Below are positions 7,349 through 15,791 of a DNA stretch of 17,529 bases, one piece after another. How positions within the stretch are numbered: position 1 is the stretch's first letter; each line of letters begins with the position of its first letter. Source of the DNA: a bacterium (GTDB taxonomy: Bacteria; Planctomycetota; J058; JACQDU01); contig JACQDU010000092.1 of the NCBI GenBank assembly GCA_016200955.1, forward strand, positions 1 to 17,529, given 5' to 3'. A program made the position numbers and the translations under genes. Under the pieces are notes generated by a model. That model searched no databases. It worked only from the letters and a program-made list of their open reading frames with translations, and was not told where the DNA came from.

Positions 7349-7743
7349 GGGGTCGAGTCGGTCTTCGTTCTCTCACTTGGAGCGAGTGGTCCCGCAAGGG
7401 GAGGAGCGGTTCCAGCGCCGCGGGCTGGGGGGGCGGACCATCCCTCCTCTTCCCGCTCCAGGGCGTAGAGCCCCATCCGCCAAGGCGGGGGTGCCGCGTT
7501 CGGGGTGACCGATCTCTTACATGATCCCCGATCGGTTCCCACCTGCGGCGCCGTGTTCTCTGCCACACCCGGACTACGAGGGCCCTCATCCGAGCGGATA
7601 TCTCCCGGGTCTGCTGGCACGACCCAGCCCGCCCACTTCACCCGACCGAGGAGATCGAGAACGCCACCGCGGCCCACGCTCCCTGATCGCAGGCAGACGG
7701 ATCATCCCACGAGAGACCGACATCGCCCGCGCGGCGTCCGCTC
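7349..7743. other. Non-coding stretch between two convergent units
   Basis: About 395 bp with no ORF showing the codon pattern of the neighbours. I see no tRNA, and neither tmRNA, RNase P RNA nor SRP RNA was recognised. It holds several inverted repeats. GGAGCGG at 7403-7409 pairs with CCGCTCC at 7453-7459 around an inner CCAGC/GCTGG pair (7412-7416 and 7424-7428). ACCGATC at 7508-7514 pairs with GATCGGT at 7530-7536. These could terminate the two facing units, but no T-run follows either structure. A CGCCAAGGCG core at 7478-7487 matches the unit of the large inverted repeat at 15070-15129, perhaps by chance. Confidence 0.55.
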
Positions 7744-9003
7744 TCAGCCAAGGAACCGCTGTCTCGCCAGCTCTCCCAGGCCGAGGGCGACGGCCGTGAG
7801 GCTCCCCGCGCCGCGGACCCTCTCTCGCCCGAAGCGAGCCGCGAGCCGCTCGCCGATCGCAGGGATCCGGGCCGAGCCGCCGATCCGCTCGACGGTCGTG
7901 ACGTCGGCGTCGCGGAGCCCCGCGCGCGCGAGCGCCTCGTCCAGGCACGCATCGAGCGCTCGCAGGAGGGGCTCGAGGACGGGCCCCAGGTGCTCGCGTC
8001 TCACGTCCTCGAGGACGAGCAGGTCGACTCCCACGAAGCGAACGCGGACGGCCTCTTGCTCGGAGAGGTCGATCTTCCTCGCCTCGACCTCTCTTACGAA
8101 CGAGTAGCCCTGTCGCTCGAGGAAGTAGCGCGAGAGCGCGAGCACCGTCGGGTGCCGGCGCGAGTCGACCTCCGTCCGGGCGAGAGCGCGCCGGAAATCG
8201 GCGTCGTCCGCGAGCAGGTGGAACTCGGACCAGGCTCCGACCTTCGTCAGGACCCAGGGAGGGATCCTGTGCCCGTCTCCCCACTCGAGGTCTCTCCCGA
8301 AGGGCAAGAGGAGCCGCTCGTCGATGAGGCGCCTGTCCACGTTCCTTCCGGCCTCGACGCGCCCCGCCACTCCGAGCACCTCGGGAGGAGTGCTCCCGCC
8401 CGGGCGACGGACGACGGACACGTCGAGCGTCCCGCCGCCTATGTCGACCGCGACGCTCACGCCGGCCTCTCCGGTCCCCGAGGCGGCGTCGGCCGCGACC
8501 GGCTCGAGCGAGAAGGCGTGCTCCTCGAAGCCCGCGATCTCGAGCGCCCGCGCGAGCGTCGCCTCGGCGCGCGCGTCGATCTCGGGGTCGTCGTTGAAGC
8601 GCACGGGCAGGCCGCACATGACCCGGCGCACTCTCTGGCCGACGGCGCGGTCGGCGTTCTCCTTCACGAAGCGGACGACGCTCGCGACGACCTCCTCGAG
8701 GTCGAACAGGCGCCCGAGGAGGCGCGTCGTGCGGACCGGGAATCCCATGACGGCCTTGAGCTCGAACAGGAAGCGTCCGTCTCCCTTGACTCCCTGGCGG
8801 ATCAGGTCCTTCCGCGCCATGGCTCCGTGAGAGACGCACGGAGCTCCGCGTGAGTCGCGGCCGAAGAAGAGCTGCGTCGGCAAGACCGTGGGCGGGTCGG
8901 CGTGCGGGTCGATCGGGACGAGGCGGGCAGGGCCTTTCCGGTCGCTCACCGCGAGAGAGGTGTTGCTGGTTCCGAAGTCGAGCCCGTAGACGAGCTCGTC
9001 CAT
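7744..9003 (-). CDS. Short Hsp70-family protein, YegD-like
   Basis: 419 residues from ATG 9001-9003, chosen over the GTG at 9046-9048 because AGGAGGGG lies 9 nt upstream of the ATG and the family's first strand begins right after it. ATPase motifs of the actin/Hsp70 fold are present: phosphate-1 YGLDFGTSNTS (6-16), phosphate-2 VAVDIGGGTLDVSV (184-197), EARKIDLSEQE (307-317), equivalent to the EKxKxxLS helix, and the adenosine motif VERIGGSARIP (371-381). The protein stops soon after the nucleotide-binding domain, so the substrate-binding beta domain and lid of DnaK are missing, as in YegD. It is a cytoplasmic ATPase with an unproven chaperone-like role. It is last on the minus strand, 88 bp after the 59-residue membrane protein, so it may be co-transcribed or have its own promoter. 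Confidence 0.87.
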   Translation of the reverse strand: MDELVYGLDFGTSNTSLAVSDRKGPARLVPIDPHADPPTVLPTQLFFGRDSRGAPCVSHGAMARKDLIRQGVKGDGRFLFELKAVMGFPVRTTRLLGRLFDLEEVVASVVRFVKENADRAVGQRVRRVMCGLPVRFNDDPEIDARAEATLARALEIAGFEEHAFSLEPVAADAASGTGEAGVSVAVDIGGGTLDVSVVRRPGGSTPPEVLGVAGRVEAGRNVDRRLIDERLLLPFGRDLEWGDGHRIPPWVLTKVGAWSEFHLLADDADFRRALARTEVDSRRHPTVLALSRYFLERQGYSFVREVEARKIDLSEQEAVRVRFVGVDLLVLEDVRREHLGPVLEPLLRALDACLDEALARAGLRDADVTTVERIGGSARIPAIGERLAARFGRERVRGAGSLTAVALGLGELARQRFLG

Positions 9004-9091
9004 GCACTCGAGCCCCTCCTGCCCGCTGCTCCCCCATGGCGCGGGCACGAAGACGAAGGACGGCGTCTCCCGGCAAGTCTATCGCGAGAAA

Positions 9092-9271
9092 TCAGCCGGC
9101 GAGCATCGTGAAGACCTGGATCACGAGAGCGAACGCCCCGATCCCGGCCGCGAGCACGCCGAAGACGCGGAGCGACGAGCCCCCGAGTCGCGAGGGCTCG
9201 TCTTCCTTCACCGCCGTGCAGACGAACGCCGTCGCCGCGCAGACGGCCGCGAACGAGAGGAGGTCGATCAC
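9092..9271 (-). CDS. 59-residue two-helix membrane protein
   Basis: The GTG at 9269-9271 overlaps the TGA of the upstream gene as GTGA, the coupling mode used elsewhere in this cluster. That favours this start over the long upstream extension of the same frame, which is an Arg/Pro-rich shadow. Two hydrophobic helices (about 2-20 and 36-57) are separated by a short charged loop (KEDEPSR). I do not recognise a family. Position and coupling suggest it works with, or is a partner subunit of, the DUF6677-like membrane protein before it. Confidence 0.6.
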   Translation of the reverse strand: MIDLLSFAAVCAATAFVCTAVKEDEPSRLGGSSLRVFGVLAAGIGAFALVIQVFTMLAG

Positions 9272-10077
9272 GCTGCCCCCTGCGCGAGACCCGCCGCGGC
9301 CGTCGCGGCGGAAGGCGTCCCCGAGCGCGCGGAAGCGCGGCGCTTCTCCTCCTCGCGCCGGAGCGCGGATCCCGGCGAGCCCATGAGAGCGTCGTGGATG
9401 AGGAGGAGGTTCAAGAGGCCCGCGATCATCGTGTAGAGGAGGCCTTCGTCGAGCTTCGGGAGCCGCCCGACGTAATCCGGGCTCTCGACGTTCGGCTCGC
9501 TCGGGCGCTCCGCTTCCATGCCGAGGGCGCGCTTCACCTCGTAGGAATGGGAGTGAAGGAGAGCGAGCCCCGTCGGCAGGCCCGCGCCGACCTGCGCGAA
9601 GAACGCGTAAGGATGCCCGTTCTGCTTGTCGAGCGAGACGCACTCTCCCTGGGAGACGAGGATCCCCGCCGCATAGAGACCGACGAGGAAGACGAACGCC
9701 ACCGCGCCCTTGAGCGTCCGGCCGAGGTAGACGTGCCCGAGGCCGGGCACGAGGAACCCGAGGAAAGCCGCGAGCTCCGGATGGCGCCCTTGCTCGCGCA
9801 GGGCCGCGACCCACCGGGCGGAGCTCCCTCCCGGGATCGGCTCCACCGGCGTCGCCTCGCCGGCAGCGGGAGCCGGAGCGGGCGCGCTCGCGAGCATCGG
9901 CGCGACCTCTCGCGGCGAGCTCTCGGGAGCCGGGCTTGCGGGAACGCCGGGCCAGGGCGCGGGCGCGCTCTCGGCCCGGGCGGCGCCGTCGCTCGCCGTC
10001 GGCGACGGCGGAGGCTCTGCCGGAGGCTCGCGCGGGGGCTCGCGCGGGGGCTCGCCCGGCGGCGCGGGTTCGCTCAC
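9268..10077 (-). CDS. Pro-rich membrane protein with DUF6677/TM2-like domain
   Basis: 269 residues from GTG 10075-10077, which overlaps the lptB stop as GTGA. Residues 1-95 are a Pro/Ala/Glu-rich, presumably disordered segment starting with PREPP repeats. The membrane part starts with LAAFLGFLVPGLGHVYLGRT (102-121), the PGLGHxYLGR signature of DUF6677 and related TM2-like proteins. Two adjacent hydrophobic segments follow (about 123-141 and 158-175), then a charged loop and a further hydrophobic helix at 212-231 (GLLYTMIAGLLNLLLIHDAL). The tail is basic. DUF6677 proteins are, as far as I recall, mainly planctomycetal and of unknown function. The coupling to LptB and to the 59-residue membrane protein suggests an envelope role (inference). 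Confidence 0.75.
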   Translation of the reverse strand: MSEPAPPGEPPREPPREPPAEPPPSPTASDGAARAESAPAPWPGVPASPAPESSPREVAPMLASAPAPAPAAGEATPVEPIPGGSSARWVAALREQGRHPELAAFLGFLVPGLGHVYLGRTLKGAVAFVFLVGLYAAGILVSQGECVSLDKQNGHPYAFFAQVGAGLPTGLALLHSHSYEVKRALGMEAERPSEPNVESPDYVGRLPKLDEGLLYTMIAGLLNLLLIHDALMGSPGSALRREEEKRRASARSGTPSAATAAAGLAQGAA

Positions 10078-10895
10078 GCGGCTTCCCCTGGCGGCTCGCT
10101 GGTCGGAGTCTCGGGCGGCGCCTTCTCCCTGGGCTCTCTCGACTCGTCTTCTCCCTTGAGCTCGGGGACGTCGAATTCCTCGCCGAGGTAGACGCGGCGC
10201 GCGTCGGCGCTGGCGACGATCTCGCGCGGCGTGCCGGTCACGAGGACCTGGCCCTCGTTCATGAGGTAGATCCGGTCCGTCGTCGTCAGGATCTCGCGAG
10301 CGTTGTGGTCGGTGATGAACACGGAGATCCCGCGTTCTTTCAAGCCGAAGACGATCTTCTTGATGTCGCCCACGGCGATCGGGTCGACGCCCGCGAAGGG
10401 CTCGTCGAGGAGCATGAGCCGCGGCTCGCTGATGAGAGATCGCGCGATCTCGAGGCGCCGCATCTCTCCTCCCGAGAGGCGGTAGGCCCGGGACTTTCTC
10501 ACCTTTCCGAGGCCGTACTCCTCGAGGAGAGCGTCGCGGCGCGCGCGGCGGTCCTTCCGCGAGAGGTCGAGCGTCTCGAGGATGCACGTCAGGTTGTCCT
10601 CGACGGAGAGGTCGCGGAAGATCGAGTGCTCCTGCGCGAGGTAGCCCATGCCCGCGCGCGCGCGCAGGTACATCGGGAGCGCCGTCACGTCGCGCCACTC
10701 GCCCTCGCGCGAGCGGAGCTCGACGCGGCCGGCGTCGGGCTGGATCATGCCGACCGTCATGCGGAAGGTCGTCGTCTTCCCCGCGCCGTTCCGGCCGAGG
10801 AGCCCCACGATCTCTCCCTCGCCCACGTCGAAGGAGACGGACGAGACGACCTCGCGGCTTCGGTAGGTCTTCTTGAGCTCGCGGACTCGAAGCAT
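10074..10895 (-). CDS. lptB: Lipopolysaccharide export ABC transporter ATPase LptB
   Basis: 273 residues from ATG 10893-10895. LptB is the cytoplasmic ATPase that, with LptFG, extracts LPS from the inner membrane. Motifs are Walker A GRNGAGKT (34-41), the Q-loop segment YLAQEHSIFRDLSVEDNL (85-102), which is typical of LptB rather than other ABC ATPases, signature LSGGE (140-144), Walker B LMLLDEP with catalytic Glu165, a D-loop AGVDPIAVGDIKKI, and the switch His197 in ITDHN. Residues beyond about 240 form an extra acidic, Pro-rich tail that E. coli LptB lacks. The gene starts 24 bp after the lepB stop and overlaps the next gene by 4 bp. LptF, LptG, LptA and LptC are not in this window. Confidence 0.94.
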   Translation of the reverse strand: MLRVRELKKTYRSREVVSSVSFDVGEGEIVGLLGRNGAGKTTTFRMTVGMIQPDAGRVELRSREGEWRDVTALPMYLRARAGMGYLAQEHSIFRDLSVEDNLTCILETLDLSRKDRRARRDALLEEYGLGKVRKSRAYRLSGGEMRRLEIARSLISEPRLMLLDEPFAGVDPIAVGDIKKIVFGLKERGISVFITDHNAREILTTTDRIYLMNEGQVLVTGTPREIVASADARRVYLGEEFDVPELKGEDESREPREKAPPETPTSEPPGEAA

Positions 10896-10919
10896 TCCAG
10901 AGAGCTTACCGGATAAGTC

Positions 10920-13201
10920 CTAGCGAATCAGCTTCACTTGCCAGAGGGGCCAGAAGACGAGGAAAGCTCTCCCGATCATGTGAGGCTCGTGCACGAAACC
11001 CCACTCGCGTCCGTCCTGGGAGTTGGGCGAGTTGTCTCCCATGGCGAAGTAGCAGCGATCGGGGATCTTCAGGCCCTCGGGCAGGCGCCGAGGGTCGAAC
11101 TCGGCGCGGCCGCCCTCGACGTAGAAGACGTCGCGGTCGACGCGCACGTCCCGGAAGACGGCGCCTCCCGCGTCGCAGCCGAGGCTCACGCTGGAGGAGT
11201 CCGTCCAGGCCGGGGCCCTCGGGTCGTCCCACTCGAGCACGTCCTCGCCGTTCACCGTGAGCGTCGCGCGCTCGTCCGCGTAAGCGAGCGAGACCTCCGC
11301 CGGCACGTCGGGCTGGAGGAGCGGGCGCGTCGTGCGCACCGTCACGCCGCTCACGGGGACGCCGTTCAACGTGAGGAGAGGCATGTCGTGCGCGCCCGCG
11401 GCATCCGCGACGGGGATGCTCGCGACGAGCGCGTGCTCCTTGTTCTCGACGAGAGAGAGCCTGATGCTCCTCGCGCCCTTCCGGGGGAGGACGCTCGCTC
11501 GCACGCGAACGTCGCCCGTCGGGTGAGCCTCTCCCTGCCACTTGTTGTAGCCGTAGTTGTCCTTGATCTCGCGCCGGAAGCGGATCCACGTCTCGCCCGT
11601 GCCGGGCCTGGCCTCGAGCTCCTCGCCCGCTCGCCCGCGGTTCACGCTCCAGCGCGTGTTGTCCTCCTCCCACGCCGGCTGGTCCTTCCGCAGGTCGGGG
11701 AAGCGCGAGTCGTAGACGGGCATCCAGAGCTCCTCCTGGACGGCCTTCGGTTTCCGCGCGAGGACCCACGGATCCGCCTCGTTCTTCTTCGTCCAGACGT
11801 CCCCGCGCTTGTCGATCCGGAGCCACTCTCCCGGCAAGCCGACGAGGCGCTTGATGAAGTTGCGAGAGGGGTTCTTCGGGTACTTGAAGACGATCACGTT
11901 CCAGCGCTCGGGCTCCGAGAGCTTGTAGATGAACTTGTTCACGAGGATCTTGTTCCCGCCGTGAACGTCGGGAGAGTGGAACGTGTTGTCCGTCTCCTCC
12001 CCGCAGAGAGGACAGCGCGCGCGGATCGACTCCCCGCTCGCGTTCATGTCGCCCTCGGACTTCGCGACCGCGAAGTGGTAGCGGCAGTTCTTGCACGTCG
12101 CCTCGAAGTGGTCGCCGAGGAGAGTCGGAGCCATGGAGCCCGTCGGGATGACGAAGGCTTCCATGACGAAGTGCCGGATCACGAGAGCGAGGATCACGGC
12201 GACGACGACGGCCTCGAGGTTCTCCTGGAACCACGCGCCCGGCTCGTCCTCGTCGCGAGAGGAGAGGCCGCGCTTCCGCCGCTCGAAGCGGCGCTTGGCC
12301 GTCTCGAGCTCCTTCCGCGCCGGCTCGTCGCCGGCTCCCTGGAGGATCACGCCCGTGTAGATCCCGGCGAGCGCGAGGACGATCCCGAGCATGCCCTTGA
12401 GCATGAACTCGTTCCCGATCGAGTCGCGCGCCGCGAGGAGGGCGTAGGCCCCCGCGATCACGAGCGCCGCCGCGACCGCGAGCCCGAGCGAGAACCCGAT
12501 CTGCGTGAGCGTGACCGGCACGTCGAGCCGGCACTTCGGACACCGGAGGTTGCTCCTCGACCAAAGGAAGCTCGGCTCGAGCCCTTCGAGCGGCGCCTTC
12601 CCGCAGACCGGGCACTCCTTCCCGACGGCCGCCGCCCGGAGGAGCGCGTGAGGGTCGATCCGGATCTCGCGCTCCTCCGCCGCCCGCTCGAAGCGAGCGC
12701 GGGCCGCGCCGATCTTCGCGGCGAGCTTCTTGCGGGCCTTGCGCCACTCGCCGTAGGCGACTATCGGCGAGAGCAGCGCGCAGACGTGAAGCGCGATCCC
12801 GCCGACATGCGTCCACGGCGACTCCCGTTGCGCCCGGACGAAGCCAAAGCCGATCGCCGCGAGCACGGCTCCGAGAGCGAGGAAGAGCAGCGTCCGGATC
12901 ACGTTGGCCGCGGTTCCGGGGAGACCGCGTGCCTTGAAGCCGCAAGCCGTGCAGATGCAAGCGGCGCCGGGAATGAGCTCCATCGACCTCCCGAGCTCGG
13001 GGTCGTGAGCGCTCAGCGACGCGAGAGGGCCTCCTCCGCAGACGGGGCAAGGTTTCCCGGGCGCGACCGCCCGCGCCGCTTCGAGGGGATCGAGCGCGAG
13101 CGTGACCTTCGCCGACTCGAGCGAGGGCGGAGGCGCCGCGCCTCCGCCGGGAGCGGGCGAGGCAGCGGGCGCTTGCGAGGTCGCGGCCAGCTCCTCCGGA
13201 G

Positions 13202-13205
<4 letters not shown>
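10920..13205 (-). CDS. lepB: Signal peptidase I with zinc ribbons, extra membrane helices and a beta-sandwich insert
   Basis: 761 residues from GTG 13203-13205, overlapping the lepA stop as GTGA; the same frame is open far upstream but that part is antisense-type shadow inside lepA. Type I signal peptidase cleaves signal peptides on the outer face of the inner membrane. Catalytic Ser357 lies in VIPTGSMAPT and catalytic Lys452 in FIKRLVGLPGE. The GDN box with Ser729, Asp731 and Arg733 (GDNSPNSQDGREWG) is near the end. Three CxxC pairs-of-pairs occur: Cys53/56 with 85/88, Cys198/201 with 222/225 in the N-terminal part, and Cys371/374 with 398/401 between the Ser and Lys boxes. Hydrophobic segments at about 101-123, 134-152, 233-258, 266-288 and 330-350 precede the active site, versus two in E. 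coli. Residues about 535-697 look like a concanavalin/LamG-type beta-sandwich inserted in the catalytic fold. The protein is more than twice the E. coli length (324 aa). Confidence 0.92.
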
Positions 13206-15049
<1,844 letters not shown>

Positions 15050-15069
15050 GTGAGGAGTTCTTGTTTAAA

Positions 15070-15129
15070 CGCCAAGGCGCCAAGGCGCCAAGCTTTCTTT
15101 TCTTTACTTGGCGCCTTGGCGCCTTGGCG
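15070..15129. repeat. Perfect 23-bp inverted repeat built of CGCCAAGG units, 14-nt loop
   Basis: The left arm (15070-15092) is three tandem CGCCAAGG units, the last lacking its final G. The right arm (15107-15129) is its exact reverse complement. The loop (15093-15106) is pyrimidine-rich on the + strand and holds the rdgB stop codon (TAA, minus strand, 15104-15106). The right arm encodes the last eight rdgB residues. On the minus strand the arm nearest lepA is followed by TTTAAACAAG, only a weak T-run, so terminator activity is uncertain. Similar CGCCAAGGCGCCAAG sequences are familiar as dispersed palindromes in several environmental phyla (recollection). Confidence 0.9.
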
Positions 15130-15754
15130 ATTGATTCTCTCCCAAGAGGTCGAGCAAGAAAGGCGCCGCGTGTGCGAGCGCGCGGGCGCGGTGGCTCACC
15201 TCGTTCTTCTCCCCCGGCGAGAGCTCCGCGAGGGTCTTCGCGAGCTCGGGCAAGAAGAAGAGCGGGTCGTATCCGAACGTGCCCGCCCCTCGCGCGCACT
15301 CGAGGATCCGCCCCGCGACCTCTCCCTCGAAGATCGCGAGGAGCTTCCCGGGGCGCGCGAGCGCGATGACGCAGCGAAAGCGGGCCGTGCGCTTCTCCTC
15401 GGGCACGCCCTCGAGCGCCGAGAGGAGCTTCGCGCGGTTCTCCTCGTAGGTCGCGTTCTCTCCCGCGTAGCGGCCGGCCCTGATCCCGGGCGCGCCCGAG
15501 AGGGCATCCACGAAGAGGCCCGTGTCGTCCGCGATCACCGGCGCCGAGACGGCTCGCGCGTACGCGAGCGCCTTCTTCTCCGCGTTCTCCTCGAGGGAAG
15601 CTCCGCTCTCCGGCACGTCGGGGGCATCCTTCGGGAGAGAAGCGAGCTCGAGCGGGAGCGCGGCGGGCGAGCGCAGCGTGACCGAGAGGATCTCCTCGAT
15701 CTCGCGGAGCTTGTCCCTGTTCTTCGTTCCGACGTAGAGCCGAGCGCCGATCAC
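15104..15754 (-). CDS. rdgB: XTP/dITP diphosphatase (RdgB/HAM1 family)
   Basis: 216 residues from GTG 15752-15754, chosen because AGGA lies 9 nt upstream and the first strand LYVGTKNRDKLREI starts right after it. GTG 15770-15772 (222 aa) is the alternative, without a visible ribosome-binding site. The enzyme hydrolyses ITP, dITP and XTP to monophosphates, keeping deaminated purines out of nucleic acids. Family motifs, numbered from GTG 15754, are the N-terminal GTKNRDKLREI in place of ATGNxGKxxE, SGASLEENAEKKA (about 48-60) with the metal/substrate Glu-Asn, ADDTGLFVDAL (about 70-80), APGIRAGRYAG, and the C-terminal GTFGYDPLFF and SHRARAL. The extreme C-terminus (SPRRQGAK) comes from the inverted-repeat arm and is not part of the family. 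The start lies about 37 bp after the TPR gene's stop. Confidence 0.93.
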   Translation of the reverse strand: MIGARLYVGTKNRDKLREIEEILSVTLRSPAALPLELASLPKDAPDVPESGASLEENAEKKALAYARAVSAPVIADDTGLFVDALSGAPGIRAGRYAGENATYEENRAKLLSALEGVPEEKRTARFRCVIALARPGKLLAIFEGEVAGRILECARGAGTFGYDPLFFLPELAKTLAELSPGEKNEVSHRARALAHAAPFLLDLLGENQSPRRQGAK

Positions 15755-15791
15755 GAGCAGGCATCCTATCACGTGAGCGGGGAGCCCGGGC

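Noticed and set aside
7303..7677. A 124-codon minus-strand ORF in the non-coding gap
   Set aside because: Its composition and codon use are unlike neighbouring genes. There is no domain, it overlaps the end of the membrane-protein gene, and no ribosome-binding site was seen.
7744..9003. Full-length DnaK chaperone
   Set aside because: The substrate-binding domain and lid are missing, so only a YegD-like short Hsp70 is supported.
9004..9048. Longer Hsp70-like protein from GTG 9046-9048
   Set aside because: The extra 15 codons include the AGGAGGGG ribosome-binding site of the ATG at 9001-9003, and the family begins at that ATG.
15070..15129. CRISPR array or rho-independent terminator
   Set aside because: There is a single palindrome with no spacers, so not CRISPR. 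The T-run after the stem is too short to call a terminator confidently.
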